Of a DNA stretch of 64,000 nt, positions 49,621 through 58,670 are shown in pieces. Below the pieces are notes generated by a model that had not been told where the DNA came from, did no database searches, and was given only the letters and a program-made list of their open reading frames with translations. The first letter of the stretch is position 1. Every line of letters starts with the position of its first letter. Origin of the DNA: Desulfoferula mesophila. GTDB taxonomy: Bacteria; Desulfobacterota; Desulfarculia; Desulfarculales; Desulfarculaceae. Location: assembly GCF_037076455.1 (NCBI RefSeq), contig NZ_AP028679.1, positions 3,983,501 through 4,047,500 on the forward strand. The letters run 5' to 3'. Both the position numbers and the translations under genes were made by a program.

Positions 49621-50522
49621 CGGGCATCGCCCCGCAGCAGGCGGCGGCCCACCAGGCGCAGGTAGATGAGCGACACGGCCAGCACCATGACGAAGACCAT
49701 GACGCTCACCGCCGAGCCGTAGCCCAAAAAGCCCTCGGCGAACATCTTCTTGTAGCCGTAGAACTGCAGCACGTTGGTGGCGTCGGCCGGGCCGCCCTGG
49801 GTCATCACGAACACCAGGTCAAAGACCCTGAAGGCGTCCATGGTGCGAAACACCAGGGCCACGGCCAGGGCGGGCAACACCAGGGGTAGGGTCAGGTGGC
49901 GGAAGCGCTGCCAGGGCCCGGCCCCGTCCAGGGCCGCCGCCTCGTTCAGCTCCCGGGGGATGGTCTGCAAACCGGCCAGCACGATCAGGGCCGCGAAGGC
50001 GCTGGTCTTCCACACGTCGGCCCCGATCACCGCGGCCAGGGCCCAACCCGGCTCGGCCAGCCAGGCCCGGTAGGCGCCCACCTGGTCGCCGAAGACGAGC
50101 CAGTTGAGCAGGCCGTAGCGGTCGTTCAAGATAAAGCGCCACATCTGACTGGCCACCACGGTGGGTATGGCCCAGGGCACCAGCACCGCCGCCCGCACCA
50201 GGCCCCGCCCGCGAAAGCTCTTGTCCAGGGCCAGGGCCATGAGGGTGCCCAGGCCCACCTCCAACAGGGTGCTCACCGCCACGAAGATCAGGGTGGTGGC
50301 GGCCGAGGCGCGGGCCGTGGGTTCGCCCAGAAGCTGGGCATAGTTCTCCAGGCCCACGAAGGGCTCGCCCAGGCCGGGCAGGCTGAGCACGATGCGGTGC
50401 AGGCTGAGCACGAAGGAGTAGACGATGGGCCAAAAGGCGAAGGCGCACACCGCGGCCAGGCAGGGCAACAAGAGGCCCCAGGCCAGGAGCCTTTCGCCGC
50501 GCCGGGGTGCCAAACCCGCCAC
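49617..50522 (-). CDS. carbohydrate ABC transporter permease (UgpA/MalF type)
   Basis: 301 residues with about six membrane spans. The EAA loop is in ELNEAAALDGAGPWQRFRHLTLPLV. The C-terminal TQGGPADATNVLQFYGYKKMF block is common to this permease group. It is coupled to the downstream permease by a 4-base overlap and follows the binding-lipoprotein stop after 3 bases. The substrate should be a sugar or glycerol-phosphate but cannot be fixed. Confidence 0.92.
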   Translation of the reverse strand: MAGLAPRRGERLLAWGLLLPCLAAVCAFAFWPIVYSFVLSLHRIVLSLPGLGEPFVGLENYAQLLGEPTARASAATTLIFVAVSTLLEVGLGTLMALALDKSFRGRGLVRAAVLVPWAIPTVVASQMWRFILNDRYGLLNWLVFGDQVGAYRAWLAEPGWALAAVIGADVWKTSAFAALIVLAGLQTIPRELNEAAALDGAGPWQRFRHLTLPLVLPALAVALVFRTMDAFRVFDLVFVMTQGGPADATNVLQFYGYKKMFAEGFLGYGSAVSVMVFVMVLAVSLIYLRLVGRRLLRGDAR

Positions 50523-50525
50523 GGC

Positions 50526-51812
50526 CTAATTCCCCCCGGCCAGCCCCAGCAGGCGGTCCACGTCTTGCGCGGCGCCCTCGGCCAGGGCGGGCAGGTCGCT
50601 GTCCGTCTTGCTGATGGCGCGGTGGAAGTAGCCCTGCATCACCTGGCTCACCGCCGGGTACAGGGGGGTGCGCGGCCGGGTCCGGGCCTGGTTCAGGATG
50701 GGCAGCAGCCGGGCGAAATGGGGATGGGCCTTTAGCACCGCCGGGTCCTGGTAAAGCGCCCGGCGGGCCGGGGCCACGCCCTCCTCCAGGGCCAGGCTGC
50801 GCTGGGCCGCCTCGCTGGTCAGGAAATTGACCAGCTCCAGGGCCTTGTCGGGCTTGCTGGAATAGGCGCTGATCCCCACCAGCCAGCCGCCCAGGCAGCT
50901 GGCGCTTTGGCCGTCCGGGAAGCGAGGCAGAGGCGCCAGGCCCACCTGGCCCGCCACCTTGGAGCGCTGGGGGTCGTTCAGAATGGGCCAGGCGTAGAAC
51001 CAGTTGCGCAAAAACACCGCCCCGCCCTGGGCGAACAGGCTCAGGCTCTCGGGCTCCTGGTAGGCCAGCACCCCGCGCGGGGCCACCCCGCCTATGAGCG
51101 CGTCGCGCGCGAAGCGCACCGCCTTGAGCGCCGGGGGCTCTCCCAGCAGGCAGCGCTTGCCCTGGGGGCCCAGCACATGGCCTCCGGCAGCCCAAACCAG
51201 CTCCAGCATGTTGCACACCAGGCCCTCGTACTGCTTGAACTGCCCGGAATAGCCGGCCAGCCCGGACTTTTGCCTGGCCGTGATCTGCTTGGCCTGGCTC
51301 ACCAGTTGGGGCCAGGTCTGGGGCACCGGCAGGCCGTGGGCCTCGAGCAGGTCGCGGCGGTAATAGAGCACCCCGGCGTTGAGGTACAGGGGCGCGGCGT
51401 AAACCTGCCCCTGCCAGGTGGCCGCCTGCAGCGCGGCGGGGATGAAGATCTTTTGCCTCTCCGGACCCATGACCTGGTCCAGGGGCAGGGCCCAGCCCGC
51501 GCTGGCAAACTCCGGCGGCCAGACCACGTCCATGAGGAACACGTCCACCTCGCTGGAGCGATTCTTGAGCTTTTGGCTCAGAAGGTCGTGGTAGGCGGTG
51601 GAAGAGTGAGGCCCGATCTCCAGGGCCACCTTGAGCGGCGGGTGGGCCTGTTCGAAGCGGTTGGCCAGACGCCGCCACAGACCGGGGTTGTTGAACTTCC
51701 AGGCCACCAGGCGGATGGTGTCGGGTGCGTCGTCGGTTTGGCCGCACCCCGCCCCGGCCACGGCCAGGAGCGCGGCCAGGCCCAGTAGGACTATGCTTCT
51801 CAGTGTAACCAC
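50526..51812 (-). CDS. carbohydrate ABC transporter substrate-binding lipoprotein
   Basis: 428 residues from GTG 51812. A lipoprotein signal ends in VAGAGC. The mature protein (TIRLVAWKFNNPGLWRRL) is a family 1 extracellular binding protein of the UgpB/MalE group. A TATAGT on the minus strand at 51819-51824 ends only 7 bases before this GTG. The mRNA may therefore be nearly leaderless, or translation may start slightly further in. It heads the four-gene importer. Confidence 0.87.
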   Translation of the reverse strand: MVTLRSIVLLGLAALLAVAGAGCGQTDDAPDTIRLVAWKFNNPGLWRRLANRFEQAHPPLKVALEIGPHSSTAYHDLLSQKLKNRSSEVDVFLMDVVWPPEFASAGWALPLDQVMGPERQKIFIPAALQAATWQGQVYAAPLYLNAGVLYYRRDLLEAHGLPVPQTWPQLVSQAKQITARQKSGLAGYSGQFKQYEGLVCNMLELVWAAGGHVLGPQGKRCLLGEPPALKAVRFARDALIGGVAPRGVLAYQEPESLSLFAQGGAVFLRNWFYAWPILNDPQRSKVAGQVGLAPLPRFPDGQSASCLGGWLVGISAYSSKPDKALELVNFLTSEAAQRSLALEEGVAPARRALYQDPAVLKAHPHFARLLPILNQARTRPRTPLYPAVSQVMQGYFHRAISKTDSDLPALAEGAAQDVDRLLGLAGGN

Positions 51813-51855
51813 GGTTCCACTATAGCAAGGCCACGAAAAGGGCACAAACCAACTC

Positions 51856-51884
51856 TGGACCGTAGGGGCGCGGGGGGATACAAT
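51856..51884 (+). promoter_or_regulatory. candidate promoter for the SCP2-domain gene
   Basis: TGGACC (51856-51861) and TACAAT (51879-51884) are separated by 17 bases. Matches are four and five of six. The predicted leader to the ATG at 51937 is about 45 bases. Confidence 0.4.
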
Positions 51885-51936
51885 GGGCCGCCCCTCAAGG
51901 CGCGTCCGCACGTGAAAGCATTCCAGGGAGCAAGAC

Positions 51937-52266
51937 ATGACCCCCAGCACGGTGCAAGAGGTCTTTGACGGCATGCCCGGCGCCTTCCGGGCCCACAAGG
52001 CCGAGGGCGTCCAGATGGTCTTCCAGTTCCACATCACCGGCGACGAGTCCGGCGACTGGTCGGTGAGCATCGCCGACGGGCAGTGCGCGGTGAACCCCGG
52101 CACCCACCCCGACCCCACCACCACCCTTACCCTGAGCGACAAGAACTGGCTCAAGCTGGTGGCGGGCAAGCTCAACCCGGCCATGGCCCTGATGACCGGC
52201 AAGCTCAAGATCGGCGGCGACATGATGGCCGCGCAGCGGTTGGGGTCTCTGTTCAAGCTTGGTTAA
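51937..52266 (+). CDS. SCP2 sterol-transfer-domain protein
   Basis: 109 residues, almost entirely one SCP2-fold domain: MVFQFHITGDESGDWSVSI, HPDPTTTLTLSDKNWLKLV and MTGKLKIGGDMMAAQRLGSLF. It probably binds a lipid or other hydrophobic ligand in the cytoplasm. Small SCP2 proteins are frequent near acyl-CoA metabolism in related bacteria, although no such gene is adjacent here. GGGAG precedes the ATG by about 8 bases. It faces the RND pump gene across a repeat-bearing gap. Confidence 0.85.
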   Translation: MTPSTVQEVFDGMPGAFRAHKAEGVQMVFQFHITGDESGDWSVSIADGQCAVNPGTHPDPTTTLTLSDKNWLKLVAGKLNPAMALMTGKLKIGGDMMAAQRLGSLFKLG

Positions 52267-52340
52267 AAGGCGGCGCAGCCAGACGTCCGTGGGCGGTGTT
52301 GCCGGCAATTAACGTGCCTCATTTGAAAAACGGCTCTGCC

Positions 52341-52371
52341 TTTGCGAGGAACGCAGCGACGAAGCAATCTC
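52341..52371. repeat. interspersed repeat, first unit
   Basis: TTTGCGAGGAACGCAGCGAC and the following GAAGCAATCTC match, from memory, the core of a REP-like element that is common in Desulfobacterota and several other phyla. It lies in the 298-base non-coding gap at 52267-52564. Besides this unit and a second, diverged one, I see no gene or other feature in that gap. Confidence 0.6.
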
Positions 52372-52432
52372 GGTGCGCGGCAGGCGCTCGCGCACCATCG
52401 CCAAGGCCTCGTTATGCCGGCTTCCAGCAATA

Positions 52433-52475
52433 GCCGTCATTGCGAGGCCGGACAGAGGCAAGCACGCGGAAGAGC
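52433..52475. repeat. interspersed repeat, second (diverged) unit
   Basis: GCCGTCATTGCGAGGCCGGA and the following CAGAGGCAAGCACGCGGAAGA share the GTCATTGCGAGG start with the usual form of this repeat type but have a different right half. GCAATCT-like sequence (GTCAATCTTCGATTCCC) follows at 52501-52517. Boundaries are approximate. Confidence 0.5.
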
Positions 52476-52564
52476 CAGGCCCCCCGGTCTGCCCGGCCGC
52501 GTCAATCTTCGATTCCCTTGGTCATGCCTTGGTTGGCCATACAGAACCAACCCGCCTTGCTCGC

Positions 52565-55500
52565 TTAGGCGTCGGCCGCCTTCAGCTCCGCCTTGGCCTG
52601 GCGGCGCTCCTTGTGGCGGGCCGTCCAGCCCTCCATCAGATCCCACATCACCGGCACCACCACCAGGGTCAGGAAGGTGGCTGTGCACAGGCCGGTGACA
52701 AAGGTACTGGCCATGGTGCCCCACACCAGGCTGTACTCCGGGAAGCCCACGGCCATGGGCAAGAGCCCCAGGGTGGTGGTCACGGTGGTGAGCAGGATGG
52801 GCCGCAGGCGGATGTTCACCGCCTGCATGAGCGCCTGGCGGCGCTCCAGGCCGGAGCGCAGGCGGCGGTTGAGGAAGTCGATCAACACCAGGGCGTCGTT
52901 GACCACCACCCCGGCCACCCCCACCGTGGCCACGAAGGAGTTCACCGTGAACAGGGTCTGGGTGAAGAACTTGCCGTAAATCACCCCGATGAGGGCGAAG
53001 CTCACGGCGCTGAGGATGATCACCGGCTGCAGGTAGCTCTTGAACTGGGTGGCCAGGATCACGTAGATGAGCAGCAGGGCCAGGCCAAAGGCGTAGAACA
53101 GCGACTGGAAGGACTTGCGGGTGGACTCGAACTCCCCGGCAAAGGCCAGGGTGGCCCCGGGATACTCCGAGGCCATCGCCCGGTAGCGGCGGCGCAGGTT
53201 TTCCACCACCGCCGGGGTGGACAGCGGGGCGTCGGGGCGCAGGTTGCCGGTGATGGTTATGGCCCGCTGCCCCTGGAAGCGGTTGAGCTGGCCCCGCTCC
53301 TGGTACACCTTGGCCACGGTGAGATCGCCCAGGCGCACCGGGCCGGAGGGGTGCTCCAGCAGAGGGATCATGAGGGCCTGCTCCGGGGTAGCGACGAAAT
53401 CCGGGTCCATCTTCACCTTGAGATCCACGTCCTCGTCCACTAGGCGGTACTTGCCCACGTAGCGCCCGCCCAGCACCGAAGCGGCCAGGCCCACCACCTG
53501 GGACGGGGTGGCCCCGTACTGGGCCGCCCGCTCCGGGGCCACCCGGTAGCGGAAGACCCGGCTGGGTTGGCCCAGGTTGTCGGCCACGTCCATGACCGAG
53601 GCCTTGAGCTCCGGCTCGCTGGTGAGCAGGCGCTTGACCTGACGGGACAGGGCGGCCACCGCCTCGGGGTTGGAGCCCACCACTCGCACGTTGATGTCCT
53701 TGCCCGCCGGGGGGGCGTCCTTTTCCGGCCGCACGGTCAACTTCACCCCGTCCTTTTCGAAGGGCCTCAGCTGCTCGCGCACCCAGGGCAGGTGGCGCAT
53801 GGGGTCGTTGGAGGGGTTGTTTTTAAAGGCGCGGTCCTCCTTGGCGGGCAGGGTAACCGCGATGTGGCCCAGGTTGGAGCCGAACACCGGCTCGTAGTCC
53901 TCGGTGAGGTAGAAACCGGCCAGCCCCGCCGCGCTGCGGGCCATGCCCGGCCCCTGCTCCATGATGTTTTGCGAAATGCGCTTGATGATCCGGTTGGTCT
54001 GCTCGATGGGCGCGGTGATGGGCGCTTCCACCTGCACGTAGTACAGGGAATAGTCGTCGGGGAAGAACTTCACCTTGATGAGCTGGGCCACCCCGCTGGC
54101 GCTGATGACCGCGATGGACAGGGCGCTCAGGAACAGGCAGCCGGTGAGCCCCAGGGTGAGCCAGCGGTGCCTCAGCCCCCAGCCCAGCATGCGGTTTACC
54201 CCGACGCGCAACACGCCCATCACCCGGCCCTCGCCGCTGAAGTCCAACGAGCCTTCGTCGATGTGGGCCTTGAGCTTCTTGGGTCCCCAGTCCTTGAAGT
54301 GCAGCGGCAGGATCAGCAGGCACTCCACCACGCTGGCGGCCAGGGCGAAACTCACCGCCTTGGGGATCAGGGCGAAGAACTCGCCGGTGGAGCCGGTCAT
54401 GATGAGCATGGGCAAAAAGGCGGCCACCGTGGTGCTGGTGGCGCTGATCACCGGCCAAAACACCTCGCTGGTGCCGTTGACCACCGCCGACTCCAGGGGC
54501 TCGCCTTCCTGGTAGCGGCGATAGATGTTCTCCACCACCACGATGGCATCGTCCACGATGATGCCGCTGACCAACACGAAGCAGAACAGGGTGATCTCGT
54601 TCAGGGAGTTGCCGGTGATCCACATGAAGAACATGGTGAGCAAAAACGAAAAGGGTATGCCCACCGTGGTGATCATCGCGTTCCGGAAGCCCATGAAATA
54701 GGCGATCACCGCGCACACCAGCAAGACGCCCACCAAGAGGTTCCAGCCCATGGTGCGCATGGCGTCGGCGATTTTGACCGTGGAGTCCTGGGTGAGCACC
54801 AGGCTCACCCCTTCGCGGGCCATGATGGGCTCGAAGCTTTTGACCACTTCCTCCACGTCCCGCACGATGCTCATGGCGTTGCCTTGGCGGGTCTTGATCA
54901 CCGACAGGTTCACGCAGTCCTGGCCGTTGACCGTCGAGAGCACATAGGCGTCGCGGTAGTCCAGGCGGGCGTGGCTGGCCAGGTCGCGCAGGCGCACGAA
55001 GCTGCCGTCGGCGTCGGTGCGCACGATGGTGTCCAGCACCTGGGCCCGGCTGCGGAAGCGCTCGTCGGCCTTGATGACGAACTCGCCGCCGGGGGTGGTG
55101 AAGTCGCCCGCCGGGATGGAGACCCCGGCGTTGCCCAGGGCGTTGGCCGCCTGGTTGAAGGTGATGCCGTGACGGCTGAGCTTGGCCGGGTCCAGCATCA
55201 CGTGGAACTCGCGGGTCAGCTCACCCTGGAGCTTCACCTCCTTGACGCCCGGTATCTGGCGCAGGGCCACCTTCATCTGCTTGGCCATGAGGGTCAGCGC
55301 CCGGTTGGAGCGATCCCCCACCAGGTTCACGCTCACCGCGGGCAGCCAGTCGTTCACGTCCAGGTCGTTGAATACCGGCGGGTCCACCTCCGGGGGCAGC
55401 TCGTCCATGATGCCCAGCACCTTGAGGCGCAGGTCGTCATAGCCCCGCTGATAGTCGGTGTCGTCCAGGAACTTGACCACCACGCTGGAACGCTGGCGGT

Positions 55501-55756
55501 AGGAGGAGCTGCGCACGAACTCCACGTTTTGCAAATCGTCCAGGGCGTCTTCTATCTCGCGGGTGACCAGGGCCTCCACCTCCTCGGGCGAGGCTCCGGG
55601 ATAGATGGTGTTGATGAACACCTTGCCCAGTCGCACGTTGGGATAGCGCTCCACCGGCATGCTGAACAGGGCGAAGGCCCCGGCCACCATCAGGATGATG
55701 AACAGCAGGTTGACCAGAACCGTCTGAGCCAGGGTGAAGCGGACTAAGCTCTTCAT
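52565..55756 (-). CDS. RND-family efflux permease (AcrB/CusA superfamily)
   Basis: 1063 residues, full length. It has the expected two sets of six membrane spans separated by large periplasmic loops. TM4 carries the proton-relay pair in GIIVDDAIVVVEN. PVERYPNVRLGKVFINTIYP near the N-terminus is the usual start of the first periplasmic domain. It pumps drugs, lipids or other amphiphiles out of the inner membrane or periplasm by proton antiport. Its partner adaptor is encoded 15 bases upstream. No TolC-type channel gene is in the window. Confidence 0.93.
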   Translation of the reverse strand: MKSLVRFTLAQTVLVNLLFIILMVAGAFALFSMPVERYPNVRLGKVFINTIYPGASPEEVEALVTREIEDALDDLQNVEFVRSSSYRQRSSVVVKFLDDTDYQRGYDDLRLKVLGIMDELPPEVDPPVFNDLDVNDWLPAVSVNLVGDRSNRALTLMAKQMKVALRQIPGVKEVKLQGELTREFHVMLDPAKLSRHGITFNQAANALGNAGVSIPAGDFTTPGGEFVIKADERFRSRAQVLDTIVRTDADGSFVRLRDLASHARLDYRDAYVLSTVNGQDCVNLSVIKTRQGNAMSIVRDVEEVVKSFEPIMAREGVSLVLTQDSTVKIADAMRTMGWNLLVGVLLVCAVIAYFMGFRNAMITTVGIPFSFLLTMFFMWITGNSLNEITLFCFVLVSGIIVDDAIVVVENIYRRYQEGEPLESAVVNGTSEVFWPVISATSTTVAAFLPMLIMTGSTGEFFALIPKAVSFALAASVVECLLILPLHFKDWGPKKLKAHIDEGSLDFSGEGRVMGVLRVGVNRMLGWGLRHRWLTLGLTGCLFLSALSIAVISASGVAQLIKVKFFPDDYSLYYVQVEAPITAPIEQTNRIIKRISQNIMEQGPGMARSAAGLAGFYLTEDYEPVFGSNLGHIAVTLPAKEDRAFKNNPSNDPMRHLPWVREQLRPFEKDGVKLTVRPEKDAPPAGKDINVRVVGSNPEAVAALSRQVKRLLTSEPELKASVMDVADNLGQPSRVFRYRVAPERAAQYGATPSQVVGLAASVLGGRYVGKYRLVDEDVDLKVKMDPDFVATPEQALMIPLLEHPSGPVRLGDLTVAKVYQERGQLNRFQGQRAITITGNLRPDAPLSTPAVVENLRRRYRAMASEYPGATLAFAGEFESTRKSFQSLFYAFGLALLLIYVILATQFKSYLQPVIILSAVSFALIGVIYGKFFTQTLFTVNSFVATVGVAGVVVNDALVLIDFLNRRLRSGLERRQALMQAVNIRLRPILLTTVTTTLGLLPMAVGFPEYSLVWGTMASTFVTGLCTATFLTLVVVPVMWDLMEGWTARHKERRQAKAELKAADA

Positions 55757-55771
55757 GGCGGGGTTTCCAGC

Positions 55772-56791
55772 CTAAGGCCTGATCAAAAACTTCTGGCCGG
55801 CTTTGATCCCGGGGCCGGTGACCCGCAGGGTGCCGCCCGGTCCGGGGCCCAACACCACCACCCTCAGGGCCTGGCCGTCGGCCCGGGTGACCCAGTTTTC
55901 CTGGTAACGCTCGCTGACCGCCCCGGCGGGGAGTAGCACCGCGCCCGAGGGGTCGGGGGCGTTCAGGGTCAGCTCCACCCTCAGGCCGCCGCGCTTGTCC
56001 GCCACGCCCGGCCCCAGCTCCAGCTCCACGGCTATCTTGCGGGTTACCGGGTCGAAGGCCGGGGACAGGCGCTCCAGCTTGGCCGGCGCGGTGACCCCGA
56101 AATGGGGCAGGAACACCTTTATATGCTCCTTACGCCCGGCCAACAGGGCGTACTCCTCGGGGCTCAGAGCCAGGGGCACCAACAGGGTGCGGAAGTCGCC
56201 CAGCAGGGCCACCTGGCCGCCCGCCGCCACCCAGGAGCCCGGCTCCACCTGGCGCTCGATAACCCGCCAGCCCGCCGGGGCCTTGATCTGGTGGCGGTCC
56301 AGGCGCTCCTTGAGCACCACGGCCTGGGTCTTGAGCGCCTCCAGTTGCAGCTTGGCCTGGGTCAGGTCCTCGTCCAAGCGGTCCAGCTTGGAAGGGGCCT
56401 CCGATCCGCGCTTTACCAAATTGCGGTAGCGGTTGGCGTCCTTGTCCAAATAGGCCACCCGGCTTTGCAGGCGCTGCTGCTCCACCCGGTTGGCCTTCAG
56501 GTCCAGGCGGGTGAAGGTGTCGTCCAACACCGCGAACACCCCCGCTGAACCGATGGTGTCGCCCACGTCGTAGTTCACCTTGAGGCAGCGCCCGGCCACC
56601 TCGCTCACCAGGCGCAGCTTGCTGCGCGCCCTGGTGAAGCCGCTGAACACCAGGGGACGGACGGACGCCTCGGCCCGCACCGCGCGCGGCGCCTCCGCCG
56701 GTTTGTCCCCGGCAGGGGGAGCGGCCCCGGCGGGCAGGGCCCAAGCCAGGCACAGGGATAAAAGCAATAGTATCTGGCGCGCGGGGGGCAA
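55772..56791 (-). CDS. RND periplasmic adaptor (membrane fusion protein)
   Basis: 339 residues from TTG 56791, preceded by GGGAGGTGG. A signal peptide (ILLLLSLCLAWALPAGA) precedes a lipoyl/barrel-sandwich segment (VNYDVGDTIGSAGVFAVLDD). A coiled-coil hairpin follows (about 95-160), then the second lipoyl half (VIERQVEPGSWVAAGGQVALLG) and a beta-barrel region. It bridges the RND permease to an outer-membrane channel. The N-terminal Cys within the signal is not a clear lipobox, so it is probably secreted rather than lipidated. Confidence 0.88.
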   Translation of the reverse strand: MPPARQILLLLSLCLAWALPAGAAPPAGDKPAEAPRAVRAEASVRPLVFSGFTRARSKLRLVSEVAGRCLKVNYDVGDTIGSAGVFAVLDDTFTRLDLKANRVEQQRLQSRVAYLDKDANRYRNLVKRGSEAPSKLDRLDEDLTQAKLQLEALKTQAVVLKERLDRHQIKAPAGWRVIERQVEPGSWVAAGGQVALLGDFRTLLVPLALSPEEYALLAGRKEHIKVFLPHFGVTAPAKLERLSPAFDPVTRKIAVELELGPGVADKRGGLRVELTLNAPDPSGAVLLPAGAVSERYQENWVTRADGQALRVVVLGPGPGGTLRVTGPGIKAGQKFLIRP

Positions 56792-56866
56792 GGGCCACCT
56801 CCCAGGTTGGGTTGACGGTGCTATTCCTCCCCCCGTGGGGCCGGGGGGTCTATAAAGCGAACTCGG

Positions 56867-57298
56867 CTATTCCATGGGCCAGAGCAAAAGACCGGTGCCC
56901 TCGTCAAAGGCTCGCTCAAAGGGCTCGGCGCTTTGGTACTGGACGATCATGACCTCGCAGGCGAAGATCTCGCTGCCCGGAGCCAGGTGTCCCCCCCAAA
57001 GCTGGCCCCGCTCGTCGCCCAGGGAAACGTGGGCGTGCACGAATGGACGGCCGTCCTTCAGGGACACGTCGCCGATCAACGACACTATCTCCAGGTGGCT
57101 GCCCAAGGTTACGTATTCGTATTCGCGGTTTTGCTGGTTGTAATAACCCAGGACGGCCTTGGTGAGCGCGCCGATGGCCCGCACCTCTCCGGCGGTGATG
57201 CCTTGCGCCACACACGCTTGGGTGAGGGCCTCCAGCAGATCGGCCCCCTGGGGCAGGCGGCCCATGAACCGCTTGCCGGCGCTTACTTCCCTAAGCAA
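56867..57298 (-). CDS. PPC/DUF296-domain protein
   Basis: 143 residues from TTG 57298, with AGGAGG 5 bases upstream. The whole protein is one PPC (DUF296) domain. FVHAHVSLGDERGQLWGGHL carries the conserved His-x-His and Gly-Gly-His motif, and EVRAIGALTKAVLGYY is an early strand-helix block. In plants the domain accompanies AT-hook DNA-binding proteins; in bacteria it is usually stand-alone and trimeric with unknown function. It lies 75 bases upstream of the RND adaptor on the same strand. A longer upstream reading frame overlaps the MFS gene and is not used. Confidence 0.85.
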   Translation of the reverse strand: MLREVSAGKRFMGRLPQGADLLEALTQACVAQGITAGEVRAIGALTKAVLGYYNQQNREYEYVTLGSHLEIVSLIGDVSLKDGRPFVHAHVSLGDERGQLWGGHLAPGSEIFACEVMIVQYQSAEPFERAFDEGTGLLLWPME

Positions 57299-57420
57299 GA
57301 CCTCCTCCTTTCCGGCCCATGGCGGCGGCCGGGGTATTGTCCATGTCCCCACTGTAGCCAGGTGGCCGCCGTCAAGCAAGGGTGGTGGACAACAAACGGC
57401 TGATGGGCCACAATTTGATG

Positions 57421-57437
57421 ATCCCCGACGTGGGGAT
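57421..57437 (+). other. short hairpin in the leader of the MFS carrier gene
   Basis: ATCCCC (57421-57426) pairs with GGGGAT (57432-57437) around GACGT, immediately before the TTGGAGG ribosome-binding site of the gene at 57452. It could influence translation initiation or be an operator half-site. Confidence 0.3.
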
Positions 57438-57451
57438 TTGGAGGTCATCAT

Positions 57452-58639
57452 ATGCGCGAGACGCCCCTGGAGCCGGGGGCCTTTGCCCAGAGGCTGGGGC
57501 CTCTGGGTTTCATCACCGGCATATTCCTGCTCAATTTCCTGGGACGGGTTTCTCTGGGCCCCTTGATGCCCAACATCGAGAGCGGACTGGGGCTCAACCA
57601 CGCCCAGGCCGGGGCCCTCTTCCTGTTCATCTCGGTGGGCTATTTCGTGGCCGTGTTTTCCTCCGGTTGGTTCAGCCAGCGCCTGACCCACCGCCGGGTG
57701 ATCCTGATCTCCGCCTTGTCGGTGGGGGTGATGCTGTGCCTGGCCCCCCTGGCCCAGGGCCTCTACTCCCTGGGCGCGGTGTGCCTGGGCCTGGGCCTGG
57801 CCGCCGGGCTCTACCTGCCCTCCGGGGTGGCCGCCCTCACCTCCTTCGTACGCCCCCGGGACTGGGGCAAGGCCGTGGCCATGCACGAGATCGCCCCCAA
57901 CGGGGGCATGGTGCTGGCCCCCCTGGTGGCCGAGCTGCTCTTGGAAGGCCTCACCTGGCGGGGAGTCCTGGCCCTGTTGGGCGCCCTGTCGTTGATCCTG
58001 GGCCTGGCCTACGCCCGCCGGGGACGCGGCGGCGAACAGCGGGGCACCTCGCCCAGCCCGGCGGCGGTGGCCGAGCTGTTGCGCCTGCCCGCCGTATGGC
58101 TCATGGTGGTGTTTTTTTCCCTGGCCATCGGGGCCAGCCTGGGCGTCTACACCATGCTGCCCCTGTACCTGGTCACCGAAAGGGGCTTTGACCAGAGCTG
58201 GGCCAACCTGATGATCTCCGCCTCGCGCCTGCCGGGGCTGTTCATGGCCTTTGGGGCCGGCTGGGCCCATGACCGCTTCGGGGCCCGCTCCAGCCTGGTG
58301 ACCATCTTCGCGATCACCGCCCTGGCCACCCTGGGCCTGGGCCTGCTGAGCGATGGGCCGCTGATCTTCGCGATTTTCGTGCAGCCCGCGGTGGCGGTGT
58401 GCTTTTTCCCGGTGGGCTTCGCGGCCCTGTCAATCGTGGCCCCGCCCCACCTCAGGGGCGTGGCGGTGTCCCTGGCCACCCCCCTGGCCTTTGTGCTGGG
58501 CGGCGGGGCCCTGCCCGCCTTCCTGGGCTGGATGGGCGAGCACCACAGCTTCGGGGCGGGCATCGCCGTATTCGCCGGACTAGTCGGTTTGGGAGCGGTG
58601 TTGGCCCTGCTCCTGCGCCCCGCGGCCAAGGAAAACTGA
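57452..58639 (+). CDS. major facilitator superfamily transporter
   Basis: 395 residues with about 12 membrane spans. The loop between TM2 and TM3 reads GWFSQRLTHRRV, a variant of the MFS GxxxDRxGRR motif. GLYLPSGVAALTSFV and EIAPNGGMVLAPLVAELLL are conserved in the CP/nitrate-sugar-like branches. No substrate can be assigned. GGAGG lies 8 bases before the ATG. It is followed 31 bases later by an M20 peptidase, so a peptide or acyl-amino-acid substrate is a possible guess. Confidence 0.87.
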   Translation: MRETPLEPGAFAQRLGPLGFITGIFLLNFLGRVSLGPLMPNIESGLGLNHAQAGALFLFISVGYFVAVFSSGWFSQRLTHRRVILISALSVGVMLCLAPLAQGLYSLGAVCLGLGLAAGLYLPSGVAALTSFVRPRDWGKAVAMHEIAPNGGMVLAPLVAELLLEGLTWRGVLALLGALSLILGLAYARRGRGGEQRGTSPSPAAVAELLRLPAVWLMVVFFSLAIGASLGVYTMLPLYLVTERGFDQSWANLMISASRLPGLFMAFGAGWAHDRFGARSSLVTIFAITALATLGLGLLSDGPLIFAIFVQPAVAVCFFPVGFAALSIVAPPHLRGVAVSLATPLAFVLGGGALPAFLGWMGEHHSFGAGIAVFAGLVGLGAVLALLLRPAAKEN

Positions 58640-58670
58640 TCCGGCCATCCAAACTTTTCGGAGCGACAGC

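Noticed and set aside
57299-58270. Upstream extension of the PPC/DUF296 protein frame
   Set aside because: It runs antisense through the MFS gene. The TTG at 57298 with AGGAGG gives a complete, normal-length PPC domain.
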